From an uncultured Alphaproteobacteria bacterium (GTDB lineage Bacteria > Pseudomonadota > Alphaproteobacteria > SP197), in NCBI GenBank assembly GCA_938048755.1, contig CALIUG010000211.1, positions 1 through 41,505 on the forward strand: a DNA stretch of 41,505 nt, given 5' to 3'. The notes under the pieces were generated by a model, which was given only the letters and a program-made list of their open reading frames with translations, was not told the DNA's origin and made no database searches. Shown here piece after piece: positions 1 through 9,053 of this stretch (position 1 is the stretch's first letter; each line of letters begins with the position of its first letter). Both the position numbers and the translations under genes were made by a program.

Positions 1-520
1 TGGCTTTCAGGCGTGCGATGTCTTCTTCCTTTTCGGGCTGGAAGGGATCAAGGATCGCCTTGTTCTTGCCGGTCGTGTGCACACGCCGTTCGATGCCCAG
101 CTTGGCGATGGCCTCGACAAAGCCGAAGCCGGAGGAAACGACCCCGATGGAACCAATGATGGAGGATGGCTGGGCGTAGATTTCCTCGGCGGCGCAGGCG
201 ATCCAGTAGCCACCCGATGCCGCAGCGTCTTCAACAAATGCAAAGACGGGAATGTTCTTTTCATCGGCCAGCGCACGGATGCGGTCGTGGACCAGCGCTG
301 ATTGGGCGGGGGAACCGCCGGGCGAATTGACGACCAGGGCAACGGCCTTGAGGCGCTTGCCTTCAAATGCCTCTTCAATCGCCTCTTCCATGCCCTCGAT
401 CGAGATGCCCTTCTGGAACCGTCCCGGGGTTCCGATCACGCCCTCGAGACGCAGGACGTTGACGCGCGGCGCACGCCGGAAAAGGCCGCGAAGGCGCGCG
501 CGCAGGGTACGTTTGGCCAT
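1..520 (-). CDS. S49 family peptidase (SppA/SohB-like), C-terminus cut by window edge
   Basis: The frame runs from an ATG at 518-520 off the left edge, giving 173 residues without a stop. A basic N-terminus (MAKRTLRARLRGLFRR) precedes a ClpP/crotonase-like fold: VVNSPGGS around residues 63-70 and the signature A-S-G-G-Y around 101-105, whose Ser (about 102) is the expected nucleophile of the S49 Ser/Lys dyad. The following segment IIGSIGVV (about 121-128) is also typical of SppA/SohB. The catalytic Lys would lie beyond or near the visible end. The family cleaves leftover signal peptides or membrane-protein fragments at the inner membrane. No strong signal peptide is visible, so this may be the short cytoplasmic-facing type common in alphaproteobacteria. 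It lies 24 bases downstream of the methyltransferase on the same strand, so co-transcription is likely. Family call is firm; substrate is unknown. Confidence 0.9.
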   Translation of the reverse strand, partial: MAKRTLRARLRGLFRRAPRVNVLRLEGVIGTPGRFQKGISIEGMEEAIEEAFEGKRLKAVALVVNSPGGSPAQSALVHDRIRALADEKNIPVFAFVEDAAASGGYWIACAAEEIYAQPSSIIGSIGVVSSGFGFVEAIAKLGIERRVHTTGKNKAILDPFQPEKEEDIARLKA

Positions 521-544
521 GGTCACTCCAATCAACCGGAAGCC

Positions 545-1315
545 TTACTTGGTACCGCGTTGCGCAAACGCAACCCACTCGAGCGCCGCACCATGGCGCA
601 GGATGGCTTCTGCGGCATCCGTGTTGGAGCCGTCGGCCCGGTGCAGGGTCAGCGGGCGGGCGTGGGTCCGGGGCCCATTCTCACCCATGCGGGCACGAAC
701 GAGGACGCGTCGTGCCGGCGCGTTGTCAGCGCCCCCGGCAAGAAGTTCCATGATGGTGGCAGAGCCTGCCTGACGCTCGAGGATCCCTGCCACCTCCTCG
801 ACACGGTCGGCACGGTGCACCACGACAATCTCGCCGCCGGGTTTGAGCACACCAAGGCACGCCTCAAGCCAGGCTTCCAGCGGCATGCTCTCCACGGTGG
901 CGGCATGACGCAAGGGATCGGGTGAGCCGCGTGAGCCCCTGGGATCGAGATAGGGCGGGTTGGTCATGACACCATCGTACCGTTGCGCAGGGGGCGTCTG
1001 CGCAAACTCGGCCAGATCGCCTTCGACAACGTCGACCCGATCACCAAAGCCATTGGCCAGAATGTTGTTGCGCGCGGCCTGTGCCGGTGCGGATTCACGT
1101 TCCAGTGCGGTCACCCGAACGCCGGAGATACGCGCAGCAAGGCACAGCCCCGCGCCACCGCTGCCTGAACCGGCGTCAAGAACATGCATGCCCGGCTCAG
1201 CGTTCATGGCAGCGGCCAGCAGAACGGTGTCGGTGGTGGGGCGCAGCCCATCGGTCGAAGGCATGACGACGGCACCGCCCAGGAGCGCAAGACCACGTTC
1301 AGAGCTGGCGGACAT
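545..1315 (-). CDS. tRNA1(Val) (adenine(37)-N6)-methyltransferase-like protein (TrmN6/YfiC type)
   Basis: 256 residues with a Rossmann SAM-binding fold: VLDAGSGSGGAGLCLA (about 45-60) is motif I and TNPPY (about 118-122) is the N6-adenine methyltransferase catalytic motif. The N-terminal segment with LRPTTDTVLLAAA fits the YfiC/TrmN6 group, which methylates A37 of tRNA-Val. Other members of this broad group methylate rRNA or protein, so the exact target is inferred. I chose the ATG at 1313-1315 because it gives the expected N-terminus and overlaps the 3' end of the DUF2007 gene by 17 bases; the frame stays open further upstream, but that stretch lies inside the DUF2007 gene. The order DUF2007, methyltransferase, S49 peptidase on one strand, divergent from the polyprenyl synthase, is a neighbourhood I recognise from alphaproteobacteria. 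Confidence 0.85.
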   Translation of the reverse strand: MSASSERGLALLGGAVVMPSTDGLRPTTDTVLLAAAMNAEPGMHVLDAGSGSGGAGLCLAARISGVRVTALERESAPAQAARNNILANGFGDRVDVVEGDLAEFAQTPPAQRYDGVMTNPPYLDPRGSRGSPDPLRHAATVESMPLEAWLEACLGVLKPGGEIVVVHRADRVEEVAGILERQAGSATIMELLAGGADNAPARRVLVRARMGENGPRTHARPLTLHRADGSNTDAAEAILRHGAALEWVAFAQRGTK

Positions 1316-1517
1316 CGATGCCCGCGTCACCCAGGATCTTGAGCGCTTCCTCGGCATCCTCATCCAGGACCAGCAGCCTGCGCTGGATGGCCATGATGCT
1401 GCCTTCGAGCATGCTGGTATGCTGATCGAAGACATCGTTGGGAATGTCGGCGTCCTTCAGCAGGGCCTGAGCAAAGGACAGGGTTGCAAGGTCGTTGGTG
1501 CGCATGATTTCCTTCAT
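1299..1517 (-). CDS. DUF2007 domain protein (putative signal-transducing protein)
   Basis: 72 residues matching the small DUF2007 family by its opening MKEIMRTNDLATLSFAQALL and the pattern of a helix, a short hydrophobic strand (RRLLVLDEDAEEALKIL) and an end at DAGIDV. The fold resembles a PII-like or ferredoxin-like half domain. No biochemical role is established. The start at 1517 gives the usual family N-terminus; a second Met four codons in has a better Shine-Dalgarno-like AAGGAA before it and could also be used. The 3' end overlaps the methyltransferase start by 17 bases, so translational coupling is likely. It is divergent from the polyprenyl diphosphate synthase across about 146 bases. 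Confidence 0.8.
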   Translation of the reverse strand: MKEIMRTNDLATLSFAQALLKDADIPNDVFDQHTSMLEGSIMAIQRRLLVLDEDAEEALKILGDAGIDVRQL

Positions 1518-1663
1518 GGAATCGTCACACAGGGCCGTGATTTTGAATGGGTTTCATGGCCCGCCGCCAGTTGCTACATTCGGTTGCACCGGAGCGAAGC
1601 TGAACCCTTATCGCCTACCCGGTCAAGACAATGCCAATATGAGGGTCTGGACCGGAGCCGTAC

Positions 1664-2686
1664 GTGTCAGCAGCCGTTTCTCTTGTGAACCACAATGCCA
1701 GTACAACGCGTCAGACGTTCGAGCGATTGCGCGAACTGGTCGCTGACGATCTGTCGGGCGTCAATCAGGTCATTGTCGATTACCTGCAGAGCCCCGTTGC
1801 GCTGATCCCACAACTGGCCGGACACCTGGTGTCATCCGGCGGCAAACGCCTGCGCCCGATCCTGACCCTGACCACGGCCCGCATGTGCGGCTATGAAGGT
1901 GCACGCCATATCAGCCTGGCGGCCTGCGTGGAGTTTATCCATACCGCAACGCTGCTGCATGACGACGTGGTTGATGACAGCGCCCTGCGTCGCGGCAGTG
2001 CAACGGCCAATGCCGTGTGGGGCAACAAACCCTCTGTGCTGGTGGGTGACTTCCTGTTCAGCCGTTCGTTCCAGTTGATGGTCTCGGACGGCTCGCTGGA
2101 TGTTCTGCGTATTCTTTCGGAAGCCAGCGCGATCATTGCCGAAGGCGAAGTCGATCAGCTGATGATCTCCAACGATGTCTCCACCGGCAAGGACGCCTAT
2201 ATGGGTGTGATCCAGGCCAAGACCGCAACGCTGTTTGCCGCGGCCAGCGAGATCGGCGCGGTGGTCGCCGACCGGTCCACCGAGGATCAGGCCGCCCTTC
2301 GCACCTATGGCATGAGTCTTGGCATCGCATTCCAGCTTGTCGATGACGTGCTGGATTATTCAGCCAAGCAGGCTGATCTGGGGAAAACCGTGGGCGATGA
2401 TTTCCGCGACGGAAAGATCACCCTGCCGATCGTTTACGCCATCGAACGCGGGGACGACGCCGAACGTGCTTTCTGGCGTCGCACCCTGGAAGACGAAGAG
2501 CAGACCGATGACGACCTGGAAGAGGCCATGTCCATCCTGGCGCGCCACAACGCCCTGGAAGACGCCATGGGGGAAGCCCGGCGCCACGGCGAGGAAGCCC
2601 GCAACATGCTGGAACGCTTCCCCGACAACGCCTATAGTGCCGCCCTGCTGGAACTCGTCGACTTCTGCGTTGACCGCGAGTTCTGA
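1664..2686 (+). CDS. ispB: Polyprenyl (octaprenyl-type) diphosphate synthase
   Basis: 340 residues, normal length for long-chain trans-prenyl diphosphate synthases. The first aspartate-rich motif is LLHDDVVDDSALRRG around residues 98-111 and the second is QLVDDVLDY near 225. The basic GGKRLRP near 59-65 binds diphosphate. The enzyme extends farnesyl diphosphate with isopentenyl diphosphate to make the ubiquinone side chain; chain length (C40 to C50) cannot be read from the sequence. The start is a GTG at 1664, with the frame open from there; another start a few codons inside is possible. It is divergent from the DUF2007 gene and only 17 bases upstream of hyuA, so read-through into the hydantoinase pair is plausible although the functions seem unrelated. 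Confidence 0.93.
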   Translation: MSAAVSLVNHNASTTRQTFERLRELVADDLSGVNQVIVDYLQSPVALIPQLAGHLVSSGGKRLRPILTLTTARMCGYEGARHISLAACVEFIHTATLLHDDVVDDSALRRGSATANAVWGNKPSVLVGDFLFSRSFQLMVSDGSLDVLRILSEASAIIAEGEVDQLMISNDVSTGKDAYMGVIQAKTATLFAAASEIGAVVADRSTEDQAALRTYGMSLGIAFQLVDDVLDYSAKQADLGKTVGDDFRDGKITLPIVYAIERGDDAERAFWRRTLEDEEQTDDDLEEAMSILARHNALEDAMGEARRHGEEARNMLERFPDNAYSAALLELVDFCVDREF

Positions 2687-2703
2687 ATCACAAGTCAGGT
2701 CCC

Positions 2704-4782
2704 ATGAGTCAGGTCGAGTTGCTTCCACCACAATCCCCATGGCGCGTTGGCGTTGATATCGGCGGAACCTTCACTGATCTGGTCCTCCATGATGCCGCAG
2801 GTCTGCTGCATGTCGCCAAGGTTCCTTCGACACCGGATGATCCCGCACGCGGCGTTATGGCTGCGCTGCAGGCGCTGGCTGACCGCCATGCCATGAGCAT
2901 GGGCGACCTGCTGGCGGGCTGTGACCTGTTGGTGCATGGCTCGACCGTGGCGACCAACACCATGCTGGAAGGCAAGGGTGCCAGGACCGGCATGCTGACA
3001 ACGGAGGGGTTCCGCGACAGCCTGGAGATACGCCGGGGTATCCGCGAGGACATGTGGGACCATCGCGCACCCTTTGCGCCGGTTCTGGTGCCGCGTCACC
3101 TGCGCTTGGGCATTCCCGGACGCATCGACCGCGACGGCATCGAGATCGCTCCCCTTGATGAAGAGGCCGTTGAAGCAGCCGCGCAGACCTTCAAGGCCGA
3201 AGGCGTCGAAGCCGTTGCGGTATGCCTGCTCAACTGTTTTCTCAATACCGACCATGAACGCCGTTGCGGCGAGATTCTGGCGCGTCATTTCGACCGGCAT
3301 CACATTGCCCTGTCCTCAGAGATCGCACCGATCATCGGTGAGTATGAACGCGGTTCCACCGCGGTGGTGAACGCAACGCTGTCGCACAGGGTCGTGCCCT
3401 ACCTCAACCGTCTCGACAAGACCCTGACCGAAGGTGGACTGCGTCACCCCATGCTGCTGGTTCAAAGCAATGGCGGCGCGGCATCGGTCGCGCAAGTCAC
3501 AAGCCGGCCGGTCAATCTCACCTTGTCGGGGCCTGCCGCAGCGGTCGGTGCGCTCAATCTTGTCGCTGAACAGACCGGTCATGACGATCTGATCTCCATG
3601 GAAATCGGCGGCACCAGTTGCGATGTCGTGATGATGCGGGGCGGTCAGGTCGCGCTCAGCGATGATCTCATGATCGCGGGCTACCATGTCTCGACCCCCG
3701 CCGTGGACGTCCATACCGTGGGTGCCGGTGGCGGTACGATCGCGCGCGTCGATGCCGGTGGCATGCTGCAGCTTGGACCCGAAGGGGCCGGCGCCGATCC
3801 CGGTCCGGCATGTTACGGCAAGGGCGGAACACGCCCCACGGTGACCGATGCCCTGCTTGTTCTGGGCCGTTTGCGCGAAGGGCCGTTGGCGAACGGTGCC
3901 GTGACACTGGATCTGCCACGCGCCCGCAAAGCCCTGGAGACCCATGTCGCCGGTCCTCTCAAGCTGAGCGTTGAAGAAGCGGCCGCCGGGGTGATCAGCG
4001 TGCTGGAGCAGAACCTGCTGCATGCAGTCGAGCGCATCAGCATCGAGCGCGGTTATGATCCGGCCAGTTGTTACCTGGTTGCCGCCGGTGGTGCCGGCCC
4101 CATGCATGGCAGCGCGGTAGCGCGCCAGCTTGGCTGCAGCACAGTCTATATTCCGCGTCAGGCCGGTGCGTTCTGTGCTCTTGGCATGCTCAACGCCGAC
4201 GTCCGCCGCGATCTCTCACAGGTCCTGTTTGGTGACCTCGACACGATGGATGCCTCATCGGTCGATACGGGCTTCTCAAGTCTGGAGAAGCAGGCTGTGG
4301 AGATTCTGGCCATGGAAGGATTTGAGGGCAAGCGGGTTGATCTCGAACGCAGCGCCGACCTGCGTTACCGCGGCCAGCAGTTTCCTGTTCGCGTCCCTGC
4401 CCCGACGTTTGACCGCGCTGCGATCCGGCTTGCCTTCGAGGATCAGCATCAGCGCATGTTCGGGCACATTCAGCCCCAGGGCGAACTGGAACTGACGGCA
4501 CTGCATGTCACCGGGCGCGGCCTGATTCCGCGCATCGACCCCGCGCGGGATACGCGCAGCACCGAGGGCCCCTTGCCGATCGAAACACGCGATGTGCATG
4601 CGGATCTGAACCACGGGATTCTGGCGACACCGGTCTATGCATCCGACGATCTTGCCAGCGGCGTGACGCTGACCGGACCGCTCCTGATCGAGGAAGCCAC
4701 CACAACGCTTTATGCAGGGCCCGGCGATACCGTGACGGTCGACGCCTATGGCAACTATCGCGTCACTCTGGAGGCGACATGA
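2704..4782 (+). CDS. hyuA: Hydantoinase/oxoprolinase family protein, subunit A
   Basis: 692 residues, full length for the HyuA/OplA-A family. The N-terminal nucleotide-binding segment VGVDIGGTFTDLVL lies at about 16-29. The second half carries EIGGTSCDVV, the Gly-rich GAGGGTIARVD, and the PGPACYGKGG-TVTDA signature. The family hydrolyses cyclic amides (5-oxoproline, N-methylhydantoin) in ATP-dependent reactions as an A/B complex in the cytoplasm; acetone and acetophenone carboxylases are relatives, so the substrate is not fixed by homology. The gene ends in a 4-base ATGA overlap with hyuB, the usual arrangement. No transporter or carbamoylase is adjacent, so the pathway cannot be inferred from context. 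Confidence 0.92.
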   Translation: MSQVELLPPQSPWRVGVDIGGTFTDLVLHDAAGLLHVAKVPSTPDDPARGVMAALQALADRHAMSMGDLLAGCDLLVHGSTVATNTMLEGKGARTGMLTTEGFRDSLEIRRGIREDMWDHRAPFAPVLVPRHLRLGIPGRIDRDGIEIAPLDEEAVEAAAQTFKAEGVEAVAVCLLNCFLNTDHERRCGEILARHFDRHHIALSSEIAPIIGEYERGSTAVVNATLSHRVVPYLNRLDKTLTEGGLRHPMLLVQSNGGAASVAQVTSRPVNLTLSGPAAAVGALNLVAEQTGHDDLISMEIGGTSCDVVMMRGGQVALSDDLMIAGYHVSTPAVDVHTVGAGGGTIARVDAGGMLQLGPEGAGADPGPACYGKGGTRPTVTDALLVLGRLREGPLANGAVTLDLPRARKALETHVAGPLKLSVEEAAAGVISVLEQNLLHAVERISIERGYDPASCYLVAAGGAGPMHGSAVARQLGCSTVYIPRQAGAFCALGMLNADVRRDLSQVLFGDLDTMDASSVDTGFSSLEKQAVEILAMEGFEGKRVDLERSADLRYRGQQFPVRVPAPTFDRAAIRLAFEDQHQRMFGHIQPQGELELTALHVTGRGLIPRIDPARDTRSTEGPLPIETRDVHADLNHGILATPVYASDDLASGVTLTGPLLIEEATTTLYAGPGDTVTVDAYGNYRVTLEAT

Positions 4783-6494
4783 CCAATCCTGTTCGCCTTG
4801 CGCTGGTGCAGAATCGGCTGGACCACATCTCCCTGCAGATGGGCTGGGTCATGACGCGCACGGCGCGCAGTCCGATCTTTAGCCAGAGTCATGACTTCTC
4901 GTGCTTTCTGGGCGATGCATCGGGCATCCTGATCAGCCAGGCGGACGGCATCCCCATCCATACTGGCGGTGGCGGGCTGGCACTGCGTGTGCTGATGCAG
5001 ACCTTTGCCGATGACATCGATGACGAGGATGTCTTCCTGCTGAACGACCCCTATGTCGCGGGCGGCAACCACCTGCCCGACTGGGTCATCGCACGGCCAG
5101 TCTTCTTTGACGGCCACCATGTCGGATGGGCCTGCAACCGGGCACACCAATCCGATATCGGGGGTGGTGCAGCGGGCACCTATAATCCCCAGGCTACGGA
5201 GATCTTCCACGAGGGCCTGCGCATTCCACCCATGAAGCTGATCGAGCGCGGCAAGCTGCGCCAGGACGTCTGGAACCTGCTGCTGCTCAATTCCCGCACG
5301 CCCGATCTGATGGATGGCGACCTGCGCGCCATGCTGGGGTCGACCCGCATCGGCATGGAACGCCTGCAGGCCGTGGTCGCCGATCTGGGGCTGGAAGAGG
5401 CCCTGGCCTGTTTCGAGGGTATTCTGGACCATGGCGACCGCATGTTGCGCGCCTGTCTGGCCGAGGTGCCCGACGGCACCTGGTACGGCGAAGACGCCAC
5501 CCTGAACGACTGTTTCGAGGATATCCGCACCGAGATCAGAGTCGCGCTGATCGTCGAGGGTGACCAGGTCACGGTCGACTTCAGCGAGACCGGCCCACAG
5601 ATGAAGGGTTTCAAGAACAGCTCGGTCGCCAACACCATGTCGGCCGCCTATATGGCGCTGGGATCGTTCTTTCCCGAAGACCTGCCGCGCAACGAAGGCA
5701 CGTTCCGTTCGGTCAAACTGATCATGCCCGAGGGCAGCGCGGTCAACCCACGGCCCCCTGCCCCGATGACCATGAACACGGTCTTCATCGCGCACCACAT
5801 CGTGCACGCGATCTGGCAGGCCCTGGGCGATGCACGGCCCGATCTTGCCTGTGCAGGCTGGGGTCGTAGCGTGCATCCGACCTGTTCGGGACACGATGGC
5901 GCGCGCAACCGCGATTACATCATGTATCACTGGCACGGCATGCCCGGTGGCGGCGCCCTGGAAGGCCGCGACGGGTTTGCCCAGATCGGCCACCTCTCCG
6001 CTCTGGGTGGCCTCGCGATCTCCAACCTGGAGGATTACGAGCAGCTTTATCCCGTGCGTTACCGCAAACACGAACTGCGGTGTGATGGCGGCGGCGTCGG
6101 CGAGTATCGCGGCGGCAGCGGCGTGGAATACGAAGTCGAGATGCTCGACCCCGTGACCTTCTACTTCCGCAGCGAGGGACTTGGCCCGCCCAGCGGCTAC
6201 GGCACGCGCGGCGGTCGCGAAGGCCTGGGCGGCTTCATGGAAGTCACCCAGAGCGACGGCAAGCACGACCTGCCTACAGCCTATGGCACGCGCCACTACG
6301 AAACCTGCACCTATCACGCCCTGTCACCGGGCGGCGGCGGATGGGGCGATCCACGCAAGCGGCCGGTCGAAAAGGTTGCACGTGACGTCCGCGACGGCGT
6401 GGTCAGCAGGGATGCCGCCGCCACGTTCTATGGCGTTGCCGTAGGCCCCGACGGCACTCTGGATGAGGAAGCAACCCGGCGCCTGCGAGGATAA
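4779..6494 (+). CDS. hyuB: Hydantoinase B/oxoprolinase family protein, subunit B
   Basis: 571 residues, full length for HyuB. Family hallmarks include SHDFSCFLGDASG near residues 45-57, a DPYVAGGNHLPD segment near 90-101, NRAHQSDIGG near 118-127, the GGGGWGDP segment near the C-terminus and a Gly-rich YRGGSGVEYEVE stretch. It is the partner of HyuA and contributes much of the catalytic, metal-binding part in this superfamily. The start codon overlaps the hyuA stop (ATGA), with GAGGCGAC just upstream as ribosome-binding site, so stoichiometric translation is expected. The 163-base gap to the tRNA gene shows no clear terminator. Confidence 0.92.
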   Translation: MTNPVRLALVQNRLDHISLQMGWVMTRTARSPIFSQSHDFSCFLGDASGILISQADGIPIHTGGGGLALRVLMQTFADDIDDEDVFLLNDPYVAGGNHLPDWVIARPVFFDGHHVGWACNRAHQSDIGGGAAGTYNPQATEIFHEGLRIPPMKLIERGKLRQDVWNLLLLNSRTPDLMDGDLRAMLGSTRIGMERLQAVVADLGLEEALACFEGILDHGDRMLRACLAEVPDGTWYGEDATLNDCFEDIRTEIRVALIVEGDQVTVDFSETGPQMKGFKNSSVANTMSAAYMALGSFFPEDLPRNEGTFRSVKLIMPEGSAVNPRPPAPMTMNTVFIAHHIVHAIWQALGDARPDLACAGWGRSVHPTCSGHDGARNRDYIMYHWHGMPGGGALEGRDGFAQIGHLSALGGLAISNLEDYEQLYPVRYRKHELRCDGGGVGEYRGGSGVEYEVEMLDPVTFYFRSEGLGPPSGYGTRGGREGLGGFMEVTQSDGKHDLPTAYGTRHYETCTYHALSPGGGGWGDPRKRPVEKVARDVRDGVVSRDAAATFYGVAVGPDGTLDEEATRRLRG

Positions 6495-6657
6495 GCAGGT
6501 CTCCACGCGATGGAGCCTGTTGCAGGCCCCAGAGACAACGGCTATAAGCCGCTCACTCGCGTTCCGATACCAGCCGCGCCAAGCTCCCCGATGCTGGCGA
6601 AACCAAACGGACCCCGAACGCGTACGCCAGTTATCCCCTGTCCAGACGGGATCACGG

Positions 6658-6734
6658 CGGAGTGTAGCTCAGCCTGGTAGAGCACCGTCTTCGGGAGGCG
6701 GGGGCCGGAGGTTCGACTCCTCCCACTCCGACCA
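6658..6734 (+). tRNA. tRNA-Pro, anticodon CGG, CCA end encoded
   Basis: A complete cloverleaf can be folded by eye. The acceptor stem pairs CGGAGTG with CACTCCG; the D stem is GCTC/GAGC; the anticodon stem CCGTC pairs with GGCGG (one G-T pair) around the seven-base loop TTCGGGA, placing CGG at the anticodon (reads CCG, proline). The T arm is GGAGG-TTCGACT-CCTCC. The discriminator A and a genomically encoded CCA follow at 6731-6734. No T-run terminator is visible directly after it. tRNA genes are frequent integration sites, but no duplicated 3' end was noticed in this window. Confidence 0.96.
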
Positions 6735-6768
6735 TCTTCACCTATGTTCTTTGCAGAACCGCTCCGCG

Positions 6769-7200
6769 TTACTTCGGCGTGACCGAAAACGCGATGGTCT
6801 GGGCGACGATCCTGCCGTTTTCGATAACGAACGTATCGCTGGCGTAGTGATAGATGTTCTCGGCCGTGTCGGCGGTCCAGACGATGTAGGCGATGTAGGC
6901 GATGTTGCCGTTGACCTTTTTTTCCTTCAGTTTGAAGTCCAGTCCCGGCAGCGCAAACTCGGCCATCTGGGCAACAAAGAAAGTCCGGATCTGATTAGGG
7001 CCCTGCAGAATGGCATCGGGCGTGATCATGAACGCGTCAGGCGCATAGAATCCCATGACGGCGGGAAGGTCACGGTCGCCGACGAGTTCCAGATGCTTTT
7101 CGAGCACCTGGGCGGTCGTCATCGGTTCCTCCTCGGCCATGGCCGCGCCAACAAAAAACGTCAGGGCGATTGCTGCGCTCAAGGCTTGCATGCGTCTCAT
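6769..7200 (-). CDS. Exported SnoaL/NTF2-like (DUF4440-type) protein
   Basis: 143 residues from the ATG at 7198-7200. The N-terminus MRRMQALSAAIALTFFVGAAMA is a good Sec signal peptide with cleavage after AMA. The mature part has the cone-shaped NTF2/SnoaL pattern: a helix with LEKHLELVGDRDLPAVMGFY, then APDAFMITPDAILQGPNQIRTFF, and C-terminal strands ending in FVIENGRIVAQTIAFSV. Such domains bind small hydrophobic ligands or act as cyclases or isomerases; no specific reaction can be assigned. An upstream in-frame start would add 14 residues but would place charged residues ahead of the signal peptide, so the shorter start is preferred. The gene faces tRNA-Pro and is divergent from the small membrane protein at 7472. 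Confidence 0.75.
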   Translation of the reverse strand: MRRMQALSAAIALTFFVGAAMAEEEPMTTAQVLEKHLELVGDRDLPAVMGFYAPDAFMITPDAILQGPNQIRTFFVAQMAEFALPGLDFKLKEKKVNGNIAYIAYIVWTADTAENIYHYASDTFVIENGRIVAQTIAFSVTPK

Positions 7201-7471
7201 GTCGTCACTCCGGTGATCATTGGGCCATGCGCTCTGCGGCACGAGTATTGCGAAAATTCGTTCGGATCAACAGGGGCGCAGCACACCGGAACTCGTGAAG
7301 TTCAAGGCCGGGAAATGGATCACGTAGCGCGTTCAAACCCGCACCGAAACGGCACATTTCACATAGTGGAAGGTACCGAATTGGGACTCATGATCCAAAT
7401 CTGGATAACCCTGGGATGAGGCTATACCCCAGCCTTGATCTTCGGGGGATCGCGTTTCACGAGATTAGGCC

Positions 7472-7843
7472 ATGTTTGTTCACGCTCCGTTTGTCCTGCT
7501 GGCTCTTCTGACCTTTCTGTTCGGGTTGAGTCTGGAACTGGCCACGCTCCTGCTGGATGTCGAATTGCGCGATCTCGTCAAGGAAATGCGGATCTCGGAA
7601 AACACGTTGCGGTCGGCCTTCTACATTGTCGCGATTATCGCAAGTGGCCTTGGTATCGTGGTGTTGCGCCTGTTTCCACGCGACTACGCCCCCCATGACG
7701 TCATGGGTCTGGATACAACAGCCAGCGCCGTGCCTGATGGAACCCAGCCTCCCCGGATTCCCCATGCCAACGATCCGCTGCAATCGATCTATGTGGCGGT
7801 GATCATGATTTCCGGCGTCTTGCTGATCGGCACGGTGAGCTGA
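7472..7843 (+). CDS. Small integral membrane protein, function unknown
   Basis: 123 residues with about three hydrophobic segments: residues 4-28 (FVLLALLTFLFGLSLELATLLL), 47-65 (LRSAFYIVAIIASGLGIVVL) and 106-121 (SIYVAVIMISGVLLIG). A proline-rich hydrophilic stretch, about 68-102, separates the last two. I do not recognise the family. The 271-base upstream region separates it from the divergent SnoaL-like gene and shows no other gene. It ends 13 bases from the convergent GT2 gene. No Shine-Dalgarno sequence stands out before the ATG, so the start is less certain than the frame. Confidence 0.55.
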   Translation: MFVHAPFVLLALLTFLFGLSLELATLLLDVELRDLVKEMRISENTLRSAFYIVAIIASGLGIVVLRLFPRDYAPHDVMGLDTTASAVPDGTQPPRIPHANDPLQSIYVAVIMISGVLLIGTVS

Positions 7844-7856
7844 GGTCGACACGGGC

Positions 7857-9053
7857 CTAACCACTCCGTCTGGCACGCAACCGTTCCCGCTGCACTGCCG
7901 CAGTATTTGCTTCAGGCGTATCCAGGCCGTCTGTACACGCTGCATCGAGCAGGTCCAGGGCTAGTTTATCATCCTCCTGCCAGAGTGCCGCCTGTGCCGC
8001 AAAAAACGACAGGCGGGGACCGTCTTCGGACAAATCGAGATTCTCCAACACGTCCTGCGGCGTGGTGCGCTCCAGGAGAACATCGGCGACGCGCATGAAT
8101 TCTCGCGAAACGTGGAGTTTTTCATCAGAAACCTCACGCAATGCGGCGCGCGCTGAGTCCCGTTCACCCATCCAGCTACGCTCAACACAGAGCCAGCATT
8201 TGCCAAGAATGCCCGGCGTGGCGATGCGGCAGAGGTCTTCGAACGCGGCAAGCGCATCCTCATACCGAGCTTCACCAAACAGGCGATATCCCGCAAAGCT
8301 TCCAATGCGTTGGGCCGTGATCCAGGAGATGCGCCGCTGGTGCGCGCTGTTTCCGGGCTTCATGACGTAAAAACAGGTCGCCTGGCCTGTTCCCTTGTCC
8401 TGGAAATCACGTTTCAGAACATGGAAGACATTCCTGTCCGCACCACGGGATCGTGGGTTGCCCGCTGCCGGGACGGACCAGTACCGCAGGACCGGCTCAC
8501 AGCGTGCGGCATCGATCATCAGGCAGTTGGGATCAACAAAGCCGCCATGGGTATCGCGGAAATGTCCGGCATCGGGCCCGACCGACTCCCATTGATCAAT
8601 GGCAAGTACCTCGCTGGTATCGACGCGCACGAAATGGCGCAGGGACCAGGCCCAATCCAAGCCTTCCAGCGCCGCGCACAGAGTGGAGAGATGATCAGGC
8701 ACCCACCAGTTGTCTTCGTCGAGATAGGCAATGCGTCGCGCGTGGGCCATGTAGGAAAGGATCGTGCGCAGCGCGCCGCCGTCGTGGCTGCGATGGAACC
8801 CGCCATGGGCCTGCGATGTGGAATAGCCGGGGTCGAACACGGTGACGGTGACGTGCGACGGGGCTGACGCCACCAGGTCCTGGAGGGTTTCGCGCTCGCC
8901 TTCGGCCCTGTCGATGCCGATCAGAAGCTGGATGCGACCGGCGATATCCTGAGCAAAGACCGAACGAACGGCACGCTCCAGCGTTGACCGCAGCAAGGTC
9001 GGCATGACCACTGCGACATCGAACAGGGCCGGGTTGGCAGCCGGCTTAGCCAT
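7857..9053 (-). CDS. Family 2 (GT-A) glycosyltransferase with helical C-terminal domain
   Basis: 398 residues from the ATG at 9051-9053. The N-terminal GT-A Rossmann fold starts at DVAVVMPTLLRSTLERAVRSV (about 12-32). The metal/nucleotide-sugar motif is YLDEDNWWVPDHL at about 110-122, with D112/D114 as a DxD-like pair. Residues after about 270 are alpha-helical and repeat-like (FEDLCRIATPG..., ALREVSDEKLH..., ALDLLDAACTDG), resembling TPR-type helices. The start overlaps the stop of the upstream amidohydrolase by 8 bases, suggesting one transcript with it and the DMT exporter, although no shared pathway is obvious. A longer start 13 codons upstream lies fully inside the amidohydrolase gene. 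Acceptor and sugar are unknown. Confidence 0.8.
   Translation of the reverse strand: MAKPAANPALFDVAVVMPTLLRSTLERAVRSVFAQDIAGRIQLLIGIDRAEGERETLQDLVASAPSHVTVTVFDPGYSTSQAHGGFHRSHDGGALRTILSYMAHARRIAYLDEDNWWVPDHLSTLCAALEGLDWAWSLRHFVRVDTSEVLAIDQWESVGPDAGHFRDTHGGFVDPNCLMIDAARCEPVLRYWSVPAAGNPRSRGADRNVFHVLKRDFQDKGTGQATCFYVMKPGNSAHQRRISWITAQRIGSFAGYRLFGEARYEDALAAFEDLCRIATPGILGKCWLCVERSWMGERDSARAALREVSDEKLHVSREFMRVADVLLERTTPQDVLENLDLSEDGPRLSFFAAQAALWQEDDKLALDLLDAACTDGLDTPEANTAAVQRERLRARRSG

Noticed and set aside
6658-6734. tRNA-Pro as an attachment site of an integrated element
   Set aside because: No integrase gene and no repeated tRNA 3' end were found nearby.
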